From Mesotaenium endlicherianum (Eukaryota > Streptophyta > Zygnematophyceae > Zygnematales > Mesotaeniaceae), in assembly GCA_009602735.1 (NCBI GenBank), contig WELA01010281.1, forward strand, positions 52,172 to 116,171: 64,000 bases of DNA, in the 5' to 3' direction. Shown one piece after another: positions 20,209 through 32,258 of this stretch; position 1 is the first letter of the stretch, and each line of letters begins with the position of its first letter. Made by a program: the position numbers and the translations under genes. The notes beneath the pieces were generated by a model. That model was given only the letters and a program-made list of their open reading frames with translations, did not search any database and was not told the origin of the DNA.

Positions 20209-22276
20209 CCTAGTCATAAAATACGTCCGCACAGCCCTTTTGTGTCGTACTGTACGATTTAATATACTTCGTACGTCTGTCCGGCTGCTTACGCATTTAG
20301 ACCGACCGCACTCTTTTCGTTTTTTTTAAATAATTTTGTCGATTTAATTATCGCTCACGTTATTTTGTAAATTTGGACATCCACATGAATCTGGCGCACG
20401 TATAAACCGCTCGCGCCAGTGCAGACGTTGACGGTGAGGCACTTTGTGGAGTATTGAAATTTGCCGTTCAAAATAGGATGGATAAAAGTTTCAACCTCTT
20501 CCTCACCTGCCCTCGATCTGCCCTCACACTTCGCATTTTTTTGCAGCTGCAACATGTATCTTCTTGTCTGTGCCTCCAACTATTTGGGCAATTTATTAGA
20601 GCTGTATAACTCTAAGGCCTATTAACGTAGTACCATGAACGCATAGACCCCCTTTTGTATCCTTTTGCCTTACGTCTATCTGTGTCATGGAATCTGGTGA
20701 AGAACCTACGCAAAAGTTAGAGGGAATAGGTCTCCATTTGTGGATTGAATCATGCACTAAAGATTGTAATGAGGACTACAAGAATATGCTACAAGTCATG
20801 AACACAACAGTGTATGCCCAACGGGCTCGTACTATCCGCGCATGCAACGCCTTCTTGTAGCTTACAAGAATCGGATGAAAGCTGATGAAATGAAGACTCC
20901 ACCACCTATTAACAGAATTGTTAAAATACACTTCAAGTTGGAAGAAGCAAGGGAGGACTACGATACATTACTTTACAGGTTGCACAAAACTGTGAAGATT
21001 CAAAACAGCATGGCTGACGGCATGCGGGCACTACAGGCAAGAGCTGACAATATACTTGATGCAGTCCTAGAGTATGAGTTTTTCGCGCTAGGTAAGAATT
21101 CTTGTGCACACAAGAGGCGGGATGGGGTGGGATGCGGTGGGCTTTTCTCTGTGTTTCCTCTATTAAGGTGTTATTCCACATGACTAAGTTTCATGCTGCA
21201 TACTTACTTATTGATTTTACAGGAATTTTTCACTTGGATGCCAGTTTGGCAGGCAGTTTGTCATTTGCTGAATGTGTTCATATTACTTGTTCTCCACGTG
21301 CACAAACTGAACCTTGCACCTCCTCAAGACTCGCACCGTCAGCAACTTCCCCTTTTGCAGCTTCCTTCAGGTTGACAAGCACCAGTGCCACAGGACGTAG
21401 TCCTAACCCCTCAGCCATGTCTGTGCAAGACATTAAAGCTGACTTTCTGCACAAGAACATCATTGATTTGGTCGTCCATTCCACTTGCTGTGCAAGGTGA
21501 AGCCAGTAGATTAGGGAAGCGCAAAAAGTGATGGTTGCAGGAAAGCTTTGTATTTAGGGATATACCTAGTCCCTCCTTATTTTGTACATAATCGCTTTAC
21601 TGCTGGAACAGGCGCACATTGCATTCCAATAGGGCTTGGTCTGTACTACTGTGGCACTGGAGTAAAGGATGTATCATATCGCTTGTAAGAATGTCGCCTA
21701 TGTGATTCTTGTGCTCACTTGTTTTATTTTTCTTCACTGTTGATATCATCTTGCCTTCCACACAATACGTCTATGTCCTGCTTGGAACAGGTCCTTCACC
21801 TTCAATAAGTACATAATTCATGGAAGCATGACGTAACGCATACACCCATCGAAGAAGATCTCGCAAGAAATTTGAACACTTCAAAGTTAAAAGTTGAAGC
21901 CAATTTTTTGCCCAGAAAATAGTTGCTGTTTGTTTCCTACAAAAAGACGCAGAGTGACCATGGCCGACTGATGAAAGAGCCGACACAATTGAAACCGGAC
22001 GGACGTCAACGTTTGAAAGGCCACGACAGCATAATCGGCAGTATGTAAGTGTGTGAGGTGACTGACCCGTCAGCAAAGCGAAAAACGAAGGAAGTTTCGA
22101 AGCAGCCCTAAATGTGTCGGTTCCGCACGATTTCACACGTTTAATAATCGACGACCGATTTCAAGTATAGACACTCACGTATTTTGGCAAATTCCAACGT
22201 GCAGCTTTGACTCTCACGTTTCATATGAGCGGTATATCCGCTACACGTGTGCGGCGTATACAAATTCATAATTAGG
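20209..22276. mobile_element. TIR transposon-like insertion with 8-bp target duplication
   Basis: The interruption of FII-2 is exact. Flanks are tggatggt (20201-20208) and tgtatggt (22277-22284), 7 of 8 identical. The ends are imperfect inverted repeats: CCTAGTCATAAAATACGTCC on the left against CCTAATTATGAATTTG, then a CGCCGCACA block matching CGTCCGCACA, on the right. An 8-bp duplication suits hAT-like elements, but no transposase was recognised, so it is probably non-autonomous. It carries a spliced-looking reading frame. Confidence 0.7.
20842..21500 (+). CDS. Putative two-exon gene or captured gene fragment in the TIR element
   Basis: Exon 20842-21091 and exon 21223-21500 join in frame across a GT..TTTTACAG intron to give 175 codons. 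The first part is helical and charged (KIHFKLEEAREDYDTLLYRL); the second is Ser/Thr-rich and ends in VVHSTCCAR. An upstream ATG at 20688 opens a 56-codon frame in another phase. No family is recognised. It may be a host exon captured by the transposon or a decayed element protein. Confidence 0.3.
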
Positions 22277-24181
22277 TGTATGGTTCTAAGAAAAAGACAT
22301 TAAAGACTGGGCAACCCTTGCATTTTGCTGACATGTTCAGTTTGTAAGAATTTTGACCGACACGGCGCACCACCGAATACGGACCGACCCAAACTGGACC
22401 AAGATTCTTCTTGACCACACCAGGCAGGTACAGGTTTTGAGAATGCAGTTTGACAAAATCGCCCTTAGAAAATGTCAGCTCTTGACGGTGTTGATTAGCA
22501 TATTTTTCTTGATTTTGTGCAGCTTTGTGCAGGATCTGTCGGATTTCTAACAAGGAGTCAGCAAACTCCTGAGTTAACTGGAGAAACACCGGGTTGCCAA
22601 TCCCCTCCGGATGAGTTAAAGACTCTCCTAGCGCATCCAAAGGTGACTTGAGGACTCTACCCAGACTGAGTTCAAAAGGAATCTTTCCCGTTGACGCATG
22701 CACCGCACTATTGACCTCGAATTGAATTTGAGGCAACAGATCATCCCAATTATCTCGTTTTAGGTTAATATATGCTCTCAGCACTGCTTGCAAAACTCAG
22801 TTAGTTCTCTCAGTCTGCCCATCAGTCTGAGGGTGATTTACTGTGCTGAGCAGCTGTTTGACTCCCATTAACCCCATTAGAGCTTTCCAGAACTTAGATG
22901 TAAATTTGGAGTCTCTGTCTGAGATAATGTTAGAGGGTAGCCCACGTTGGCATACTACATAGTTGTAGAACTGTCTCGCAGTTTTGAGTGCAGTCACCTA
23001 GGCAATTCTTGGCAGTGTTATGACCCAGTCCATGGACATTGTTTCCCATCGTCCAGCTGGGATGGGTAGTGGTTGTAATAGCCCTCCGGGTGGTGTGTGT
23101 CTAGACTTCTCCGACACCGATCACAGAACTTAACGTATTTCAAGACCTCCCGAGGCAACCCTTCCCAGTGATTAAAATTTTGCTAGTTTGCCAACTGTTT
23201 TGGCCTTCCCCAAATGTCCATTTAGTAAACTACCATGAGCCATACCTTGATTCCAAGTTATTAGGAATCACCAACTTCAGCCAACCTGAAGTGGTTTCAC
23301 TTACCCAGACCCCTCCCTTCAGCCTATAACCAAGTGCAATAGCAGGACACACGGCATCAGTAGGATTGGGCTCAAATGTTGGGTCAGAACGGTAGGCTTT
23401 CCTAAGTTGTTCAAGGAAGGACTCTTTGACTTTTAATGAAGAGAGTGCACGAAGCACTTTATCGACAGCATGCTGATTAAAACCCCTTTCTTGCAAATTA
23501 GGTCTTCTGGAGAGTGCATCAGCAGGATTCAACTTTCCTGGTTTGTAGTCAATTTGGACTTGGAATTGCTCCAGCATCTGGCTCCAGCGGTTCTCCCTCC
23601 TCAACAGCTTGGACTTCTTTTGAAAGTGACTCAGAGCTAGATGATCTATAATCACCTTAGAAGCTTTACCATATAAGTATGCTCTCCACTGTTTGAGCAC
23701 ATGAATGATAGCAAGCAACTCTTTATCATGCACATAATAGTTAAATTCAGATGTGTTGAATAATATAGACTCATATAGCACAGGGTGCTACTCTTGCTTT
23801 ACCTTACCATCCTTTGTGGTTTTGTCAGCAGGCTGCAACAAAATAGCACCCATGGCAAAGTCAGAAGCATCAGTAACCACCTGCACAGGTTTGCTGGAGT
23901 CATGTACACGGCAAGGACTGGGACAGAACGAAGAGCATCTTTAAGGGTCTGGAAGGCAGCCTGCTGCTTTTTCCCCCACACATACACTATTCTCAATAAA
24001 TTCTCAATAAATTCTCAATAAATTCTCAATATATCTCCTACAGTAATTAGCCAACACGAGGAATAATCTAACTTCCGAGACAGACTGTGGTACTGGCCAG
24101 TCCCTTATGGTCTGGACTTTCATAGGATCCACACTGATGTTTTCTTTACTTACAACGTGGCCTAAGAATGCAATACTCTCC
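22277..24181 (-). pseudogene. FII-2 pol, distal part (RT end, RNase H, integrase)
   Basis: Continues the pol frame after PB-1: RT C-terminal [15 protein letters not shown], RNase H (YYVHDKELLAIIHVLKQWRA), the LNPADALSRRPNLQERG junction, integrase SDRDSKF and NHPQTDGQTERTN, and the integrase C-terminal fold (LTFSKGDFVKLHSQNLYLPG). Frameshifts occur near 23230, 23150 and 22995, and the HHCC finger is damaged. A short direct repeat (aattctcaata) near 23990-24030 marks a small local duplication in RT. Confidence 0.85.
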
Positions 24182-24185
24182 TTAA

Positions 24186-27035
24186 CACTAGGTAGCCCAG
24201 GGGCCCCTATATGCCCCATCTGTCACTTTTTGGCCCAATTACTTGCCCCCTTGGTCCTTGCCTGAATTTTCTCAATACTTATTTGTTTTGCTTAGAAATA
24301 GTCTTAAAAGAAGGGTTGTATCGCAAGGAACCTGGCATGAAATCAGCAGATTCAAGCGACAAAAACTCACGTCACTATTGTACAATCCGTGAAGCAAAAA
24401 CTTCATTTCTTTGAACAGAATGAAGGTTCGATGTGTGCGATTTGTGCTTCTTTTTCTTGCTTCACTTGCTAATTGCCGCCATAGATGATGCAGAAAGTTC
24501 TCGCGATGCATTCTTAGATGCTACTATACTTGTTTCGTCGGTCACTTACGGTGGTACATGGGCATTTGATCACTTCGGTGATAATTGTGAGCAGACTTTC
24601 TCAGGCAGAGTCGTGAAGAAGAGGTGTGAGGGTAAGAGGGGTCAAGAAGACTATTACATTGTCTTTTTTGCATTTGACAAGACCAAACCAAGGTATACTC
24701 AAGCCTTAGTAGAGGCAAACCTTCCTGATGATTTTGATGATTTTGAAGAGGTCAAACCGGGTGTGAACAAGAGGAAGTCTCAGGCGTCTCAAGCGGATTC
24801 TCAAAGTAACTTGAGAGCCTTGTTTACGGAGTCTCAGAGAGCCATTTTAACTACACAAGTCACGGAAGAACAGAAAAACATACCTCCTAGTGTGTTAGAG
24901 AGTCAAAATACCAGTTCTGAGCAACCGAGAAAGAGAGGTAGACCTCCGAAAACATGTGTCATTGCAGCTCCTGCTGTTAGATGCAAGTTCACAGCTAATG
25001 CTAAAGCTGCCAGCAGGATAGAGAGAGGCAAAGGAGTACAGTTGGATTTTGAGCATGAGGAAGATGATGGAGATAAAAGCTCGGATGGAGAGAGCATTGA
25101 AGAGGGCCTGCCAGCAGCAGCAACCATGGAGGAGGTGGAGGAGGAGCTGGATGAAGACTCCGAGGAGGACCTGCCACCTGTTTGGAACTGGCAGCCTGCA
25201 GCTACAGGAAAGACCTATGATGAGGAGCTTCTAAAGATCAGTAAGAGCAATCATCATAGCATCGAGAATATCCAAGATAGGAGACTTTGTTTTCTTTCTC
25301 CGTTTGGAGTGTTTGTCTTACTCATGCCCATCTGGTTCTTTGAGCAGCTTGCTGTTAAGACCAACAGATATGCTACTCATAGTCGTGCTAGAGGCTGGAT
25401 CTCTGTGACTTGCACATAAATTGTTGTTTTCCATGGTCTCTGTATAGCTATGGGGTTGCATACCTTGCCAAGACTTACTTCATATTGGCAAAAAATTGTG
25501 AATGGGCCCATCACTCTTCCTTCTTTGGTAGGTTAATGAGCAAGAATAGATTCAAGGAAATTAGGCGGTACTTCCATGTGAAGGACAACAGGTCTAGAAG
25601 TCATTTTGAGAAAGACTTTAGAGAGTATAAGTTGTGGCAACTGGAGCCCCATACTAATCTTTGTCACCTGTGCACAACACTATGGCCCTGGAAAGAACTT
25701 GACTATAGATGAAAGGACAATATCTATTAGGAACCGACAGTGCCCAAACAGGATCTATAATCCTTCTAAGCCATACAAGTATGGCATGGAAGTATTTGAT
25801 GCATTGTGTCTATGTAGGAACTATAGTATTGAGAGGGCCTTAGTGAATAGAAAGTGGTGCATAGGGCCTACTGGGGCATCTTTGATGGGCTGCTTGCTAG
25901 CGCATTTATCATGTATAAGATTGCATTTCCCGACGCTGAGAGGTTTGACATGTACATGAAGATCATGGATGAGATGTGCTACTTTCACCATCCAAGTGAT
26001 GCAGGTCCTAACAGAGTAGTGACTAGAACTGTCTCATTCCAGCCTACGGCAGATGCCAGGTGGACCCACAAGCACATCCCTGTGAAGGTCAAAGAGAGCA
26101 AGCGATGCGTGGTGTGCAACGCTGGCACTTTTGGACATCGTGCCAACGGCCCGAGAGGCCCCAAGGTTCAATTCATGTGCGAGCCTTGCAATGTTCACTT
26201 GTGCCCTTCTGTGTGCTTCCAGAGGTACCACACAAAGAGAGAGATAGACCATCTAGAAGTAGGAGCCAGGAGGGAGGTTAGGCTTTAGAGAGAGAAGTAG
26301 GCGATACGCATATTTTGTGTCGATTATGGACATTTGTGTGAAATGCCAAAATAATATGATTTCTTGCATGATTATCATTGTAATTTGTAGTATGAGTGTG
26401 TATAAGATGCTTGAATTATTTCAGATTTGTATTTTCAGAAATGTGAATAATGTGGTCTGTTTACTCTTGAAAGTGGACAAAGTACATAATTAGTCATTAA
26501 ATACAATTAAATAATTAAAAAATTCAGACAAAGAGATATTTAAGTCATCATCTATGATTTCAAATTTGATATTCAAAGGCAACGCACAAAGCTCTGTGGA
26601 ATGGATCATGTGCAAGCAACTTTGGAAAATTTTGTTGGGTCATGCAAAAAAAACTGGTCCATATAAGACCCAAGTTTGCCAAGTGGAACTGATCATAGAA
26701 TACTTCATATTTAGCTCTGAATTTTCTTGAGGACACTCTTTAGGCATGTATAGACCCCTTGCAAAAATCACAACATCAGGTAAGAAATGCTTTGTGTGCA
26801 ATGATTTCTCAAAGTTCGCATTTTTGTCGCAGGTAATTTTTGCAAAATACTTTCCAACATTTCGGACAATTTTTATTTTTAATGATGTAATAAGATTATG
26901 GTTTGGAAGATGATGATGTAATCATCCACATATATAAGTTTCAAACTCATTGGATGAAGCCTGAGAAGTCCAGAAAATCAAGACTGAAGGTAGTTGTTGG
27001 GCCAAAAACCATACATTCCGGTGGGCTATCTAGTG
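24186..27035 (+). mobile_element. piggyBac-type transposon PB-1, complete ends
   Basis: A 2,850-bp element starting CACTAGGTAGCCC and ending GGGCTATCTAGTG, flanked by TTAA at 24182-24185 and 27036-27039. The insertion splits the FII-2 RT gene, and the gene reads through in homologous register when the element plus one TTAA is removed. The 5' subterminal region has a GC-rich gggcccctatatgccccat. A 3' untranslated region of about 750 bp is shared with PB-3. Confidence 0.92.
24481..26288 (+). pseudogene. PB-1 piggyBac transposase, internally deleted
   Basis: The start homologous to the other copies is ATA (24481) instead of ATG, though an in-frame ATG exists at 24433. Order: N-terminal domain (TWAFDHFGDNCEQTF), AT-hook RKRGRPPK, acidic linker, DDE_Tnp_1_7 (LMPIWFFEQLA, RLMSKNRFKEIRRYFHV), first catalytic motif TIDERTIS, then a jump from CRNYSIERALVN to RKWWHRAY-like sequence. 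The jump removes the segment that should hold the second and third Asp. The C-terminal zinc-binding segment is CVVCNAGTFGHR..CEPCNVHLCPSVC..YH. Stops at about 25417 and later frameshifts confirm decay. Confidence 0.88.
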
Positions 27036-27039
27036 TTAA

Positions 27040-28394
27040 AGAAATCACACTTGCTCATTTTGGCATATAACTGATTCTTTCTTAGAGTGCATGTCCATGT
27101 TTTCAAGTGTTCAGCATGCTCAGCTTCATTTTTTGAGAAAATTAAAATATCATCCAAGAAGACTTGTACAAACTTATCCAAGTAAGGTATGACAATGTCA
27201 TTCATAGCACCCATGAAGGTTGCAGGGGCATTAGTCAGTCCACATGGCATCACATTAAACTCATAGTGTCAATAACGTGTGCGGAAGGCAGTCTTGTGTT
27301 CATCTCCCTCAACAATTCTGATTTGATGATAGCCACTTTTGGGAGCTATCTTACTGAACACTTTAGCACCAAACAGGGTATCAAGCAAGTCCTTGATTCT
27401 GGGTATAGTATATTTGTTCTTTACCGTAATTCTGTTAAGAGCTCTGTAATCCACACACATTCGCATGCTACCATCTTTCTTCTTAACAAATAGGATGGGT
27501 GCGCCATAAGGTGACTTACTGGGGAAAATATAACAATTTTCCTCCAACTCTGCAGTCTGTGGTTTTAACTCTTCACTCGCCACATAAGGCAAGCCATATG
27601 TGCGTTACCAAGGTGGCTGACTCCCAGGTAATAAATCGTTCGTATGATCTACTTCTCTCTTGGGGGACAATCCTGGACGCATGTTAAAACATCAGTATAT
27701 TGAGCAACAATTTTTGCAGTAGTAGGATGCTCCAGAGGGCTCACCTTTTTCTCAACCACTTCTTCCGGTTGAGGAGGTACCTCTCTTAGCAGCAGACTAC
27801 ACATTCTGTCTTCCTTCTGGTTCCAGCTTTTGACGAACTCCATTGCATTCAGCAACTTGCATCCTTCTGGAAGCCTCTTCTTTTCCTTCATTTGCCGTCC
27901 ATACAGGACAAGAGGAAGAGCACTGGTGGGTGACAAGTTAGTCTGCCCATCACTGGCTCCTCTCACTTTAACTGTACCTCTGCTCCAACACACTCAGCTT
28001 GATGTCTGTTAAGCCAGGACTTGCCTAGCACAAGATCATAAAAGCCAGTGTTGAGTACCTCCAATGTAAGCGTTTTAGTTAGAACTGCAATGCCAGAACC
28101 TAACTCGACCTCAATAGGCTTGGTTATAACTCCTCCCGAGATACTTGAGGCATCTCCAAGGAATATTTTTCTATTCCCTTGGGTGACAATAGGCAGCCTT
28201 AGCCGCTTAACTAAGTCCTTATGGATAAAAGTATGTGACGCACCTCCGTCAACAAATGCCCTCACCTTCCTACCCGCAATCATATAATGCAGTAGGATAG
28301 GGGGGACTGGCTTTTTCTGACTTTCGCATTGTTCTCCCGACTTAGCAAAGAAATGTTGGACATCGGGTGGAACAAGGTCATCCAGAGTGTGCAC
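27040..28394 (-). pseudogene. FII-2 pol, proximal part (protease and RT start)
   Basis: Begins after gag with the protease region (VRAFVDGGASHTFIHKDL at about 28260-28205). It then passes the SWLNRHQAE linker, the [21 protein letters not shown] entry and [16 protein letters not shown] with an intact catalytic FLDDIL near 27135, and stops at the PB-1 TTAA. The protease triplet is DGG rather than D(S/T)G, as in FII-1. At least three frameshifts are present. Confidence 0.85.
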
Positions 28395-28562
28395 TCTCTG
28401 GAGGTCTGTATTGCTGATGGTCTTCTTTATCTCTTTTCAGGCATGCATAGTGAATCTTGTTCAGCAGGACCCATAATACCTGCTACAAGGGCAGCTAGTG
28501 ATGACTCACTATCTCTAGCATCCTCACAATCCGTAGACTGGATTACTGACTGTTCCTGTCTT

Positions 28563-29986
28563 TTAAAGGCTGGTCTTTTCTCTCGACCTTTGGGAGGTGC
28601 TTAACTGGACACTGCTCTCTAAAGTGGCCCAACTGCTGGCAATGGTAGATTTTGCTGAGGCTGGTCTCGACTTAGTCCTACCACCAACTCTTCCATAACC
28701 ACCTCGAGAGTGCCCACGTCTCCCTCTAGACTGCATAGCATTATACTCATACTCATACTCATCCCCCTGATTGTCCTCAGCCTGATCTCCTTCAACTGTA
28801 TGGTAGGAACCATGTGGCTTTATGACAATCTTAGACACCAAGGCAATCCTATGGCGCTTGTGATTAAATTGCTGCTGATCCCAGGCATCAGCATCCTGGA
28901 TCAAGTCAACCAGTTTCTCATATTTCTTTTCAGCAAAATGACCAGAGACTTCGGATGTCAAGCCATACCTGAAGTACGCTATCCTATACCGCTCTGGCAA
29001 GTCTGGCTGCTTCATCATGTTCTCCTGGAACTTTTGAGCAAACTCAGCAACTGAAGTAGTCTGCTTCAGTGTCAAGGAGATCATTGCATAGATAGCTTTC
29101 TCCTGCTGATTGATGACATCAAACTTCTCATGGAACTTCTCGACAAACTCTTCCCAAGTAGAGTCACTGAGTTGTTGAGCCTTACGCTCTCCTTTCCAAT
29201 ACAGCCACCAATCTGCTGCACTGCCTTTCGAAAGAGCACTAGTGTGCCTGACTTTCTCGTAGTCTTGCAATTCTGGGTAATTCTCTAGCCACTGCTCAAC
29301 ATTATCGAGAAACTTGATCAGGTAATACTTTTTGTTTCCCTCAGGGTCTTAGTCCGGAGAAGGTTTTGGCTTAGGCTTACTAGGCCCTCTGCCACCACCA
29401 CTAATGGTTTGAGAACCCAATTGGTCTTTGTCACGCAACAATACCATCATGATCCTTTTGTCCTCTTGTTGGGACTGATATATGCTCGCCATTTGCAATT
29501 GCATTTGCACAAATAATGCTCCCAGATTTACATTCTGAGGTGGTAGCCCAGCAAATATAGCAGCTGAAGCATTAGCTCTATTAGCAGCAGCTTCGGCATT
29601 CCCGATTGCTGCCGCTCTGGCTATGCCCGTTGCACTCAGTTGTCTGCAAATCTGAGGGAGAGGTATAACAATAGGCACACAAGGAGGTTGTTTTTGGAGA
29701 TTGGCCCTCTCTGCCATCTGCTCCTCCACCATCCCTTCGTCAGGGGCCCTTTTGTTTACTGCCTCTTGTACCTCCTTGGCTACACGTTCATCCTCAGCAA
29801 GCTGAGCTGCTACCGCAGCAAGAGCTGCTGCCTCCTTTGCAGCTTCTCTGGCTCCTGCATCGTACAGCGTTTCTAAGTAGGTACGGGGTCCAAAGACGCG
29901 ACTCTCGTCTTGTCCTTCCACAATGTTATCATCGTCCTCACCCTCCATTTCCCGAGATTAGCTAGCTTGAGACCTAGTCCTTACCA
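28563..29986 (-). pseudogene. FII-2 gag
   Basis: Start ATG at 29986 (MVRTRSQAS), followed by a stop where FII-3 has Asn, an acidic stretch, Ala-rich helices and the GGGRGPSKPKPKP linker. A second in-frame stop (TAA for Tyr) lies at 29349-29351. The capsid part is well kept (GSAADWWLYWKGERKAQQL, TLKQTTSVAEFAQKFQE). An Arg/Gly-rich RGRRGHSRGGYGR precedes the zinc knuckle, which has lost its first Cys through a small frameshifting deletion near 28635. Confidence 0.85.
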
Positions 29987-30008
29987 TACGAGACTACTGT
30001 GATAAGTC

Positions 30009-30020
30009 GCTTCGATACCA
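30009..30020 (-). other. Primer binding site of FII-2
   Basis: The minus strand reads TGGTATCGAAGC next to the 5' LTR end, a tRNA-iMet-type site. Confidence 0.8.
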
Positions 30021-30021
30021 C

Positions 30022-30751
30022 TGAAACGAATTGACTTACCAATAAGTGGATAACAATAAATAAAGATCTTCATATCAGCAAGTAATCTTTATGATATTTT
30101 ATGTTAACTGATTAACAGCAAAAGACAATACGCTAGCAGTGACCAATACTCACAAGTCAAATGCAAGTAAACGAGCATCAATCATGCAATTAGTAAACTC
30201 ATACATAAGCAAGGTTAGAAGACAGTTTGCATAAATGACTTCACGCATTGGATTCGAGTATCTCTCAGCTAGCGATACAAGAGAGTTGGCCTCGTTTTCG
30301 AATGCCGAACTCGAGAGCAACACCTAGCATATGTACATGGAATGAGTTTACTGTTCAATCGCAAGTGCGATGGCACCGCCTACTCGGGAGTTAACCACGT
30401 TGGTAGGACTTTGGCAAACCAAATCCACAGCCATCTCCCATCATCCCGAATCGCCATCCACCCTAAGGGTGTCATCTGGCCACTCATCTAGCACACCACA
30501 CTTAGATGCATAACTACGCAGTTTGCTGCTACCGAGTACGGCGGTCAGCTTACTGTAAAAGTATGTGTTAGCAAGCTGACCTAAGTCAACAGGCTGACCT
30601 CATTGACATCAGCCTACTACACCCGGCTGAGTCATTAAACTAGTATTATAAAATCAGCAGACTTAATATTGAGTAAAATTCAGCAGGTTGAATTTATTTA
30701 ACTATTATAGTAAGTGAGTATTACATCTATCCAGTATAATGATTCATTACG
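30022..30751 (-). repeat. 5' LTR of FII-2
   Basis: A 730-bp LTR in - orientation, edges TGAAACGAATTGAC and GATTCATTACG in plus reading. It is complete and uninterrupted, so it served as the reference for the split 3' LTR. It carries the same CAGC-type palindrome cluster (about 30555-30690). Confidence 0.85.
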
Positions 30752-30765
30752 CCATCCAAGACTTC

Positions 30766-30960
30766 TACGAGTCTTCTTTACATGTGTAGCACCTAACTCG
30801 AAGCCTTTGACTAGTCGTCTTCAAATGTGTAAGTCCTGACTTGAAGCGCCGAGACATCACTTTTTCTGTCCGGGGAGTATTGTAGTGATATAAGTTAGAA
30901 TGTATTAGTTAGGTGGACACGTTTAAACTTATTAATATATAAAGCGCATAAGAGATGTCT
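30766..30960 (+). mobile_element. Chromovirus remnant: tandem repeats, PPT and LTR start
   Basis: In inverse orientation to copies A and B, this stretch matches their 3' non-coding end. It has two or three decayed 43-bp units (gacttgaagcgccgagac near 30838-30855), a weakened PPT (ccggggagtat) and an LTR start TGTAGTGATATAAGTTAG at 30881. It abuts the outer edge of the FII-2 5' LTR, so FII-2 probably inserted into or beside an older chromovirus. The far end of the LTR could not be placed. Confidence 0.65.
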
Positions 30961-32107
30961 ACTATTCAAAAATTTATTATGTGTTTTGGCATTTTGTTAA
31001 CCAACATGTAAATTTTGCGAAATTTCACTCATGTGGCCAATTGTCAACGACTTCGACACAAAATGGCGTAACCAATCCAACACGTAACATAGAGCTTGAC
31101 TCACCTAAAGGTATCCTCATTGCAATTTTGAGGAACAACAACAAAGATATCTCCAAGATTCAAATCTGTTGTCAACCTTCGCGACCTGGTTCACGTGCCT
31201 GTTGAAACGAATTAGTTGTGTGACGTTTGATTGAACGTGTTTATTGGTTGATCATGACAAATGCGTGAGATTATTAAGTAGCGATGCGTTTTAATCTGGA
31301 TTCAAACAAAATCCAAGAAAGCTTAAAGTTTGTCCTGTCTAATATCTCCACCACTTTAACGACAACTGAAACCTTTATATTTGAAGTATGATTAATTTTG
31401 CATATTTGACTCTTTAAACAATCAAAATCAAGCTCAACAAAAAGAAAAACCTCTACTTTATCACTCGCTTAATTTTTGACTATCACATTTTTAGCTAAGC
31501 TATTTCAAAAGCTTTTAGTCGTCGGTTCATTTCCACCTTCGAACGTGCTTGCCATATAATGAACAATAAAAATTCATTTTTTTGATTTGCATCGTTCAAT
31601 GCCACGCAAGTTTCCAACATATTTCACATCAAATTACTTCTTAGCTTGTGGAACTTTGAGCCAAAATTCTTAATCCTATTTTTTATGCGAAAATCGGTCC
31701 TACCGGGCTTTTTGCGCAATCGCTAGTAATTGCGCAGGAATCCTTGCAAAAGTAATGTTATTTAGTGTAGACGAGTTTGAGGGCGAGGTAACGACACATA
31801 AGGTCTCGTCATGGCTGTAAGTGGCAATCAACTTGCATCAGATAACAAAGAAGCCTCAACTCACTCGACCTGGTTAGAGACTTGCCGCCGCTCTTGTTCA
31901 CACACCCTCAACCCAACCTTTCCTCGCTCTTGCACGCCCAGCCCTACTCCCCTCACAAAACCCAAATTATTATGGTAGCCAATCAATTATGTCAACGTAT
32001 GCTCACCCCTATCCACTATCCCTCCCTCTTTTCATCTCAAGAAAGGACACTTTTTGCTAGACCACCTGCACCAACGATCTCGTTTGACCGCTCAAGTGAA
32101 GGCCGGG
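30961..32107. other. No gene seen; AT-rich spacer
   Basis: Mixed-base, mostly AT-rich sequence without a supported reading frame. The left part may be decayed LTR of the chromovirus remnant (tatataaag at about 30939). Confidence 0.4.
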
Positions 32108-32258
32108 TGTAGCGATCCATCACGTAGTCGGTTGCGGCGCGTGCGACTTATTGCGTGCAGCAAATGAATGTGACAATAAAGAGTCAATTTGAATTGTATA
32201 AGTTCAATTGGCGCGTGATCAAAGTACCTCGAGTCACCATTTCGTTCGTATCGCTACA
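32108..32258 (+). repeat. 5' LTR of the TRIM
   Basis: 151 bp with inverted TGTAGCGAT/ATCGYWACA-like ends and a GC-rich core (ttgcggcgcgtgcgac) shared with the second copy. Confidence 0.72.

Larger units (their letters stand above)
11086..30751 (-). mobile_element. FII-2 Ty3/gypsy element with three nested insertions
   Basis: A single minus-strand FII element can be followed across 19.7 kb. The 5' LTR is 30022-30751, gag 28563-29986, pol 28394-27040 and 24181-22277, the chromodomain 20208-19962, the extra ORF 19753-18600, and the 3' LTR 18483-18291 plus 11608-11086. The interruptions are PB-1, a TIR element and chromovirus A. At each interruption the two sides join in homologous register. The 3' LTR is followed by another PBS and gag, so it is shared with a neighbouring copy (tandem LTR arrangement). 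Confidence 0.85.
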
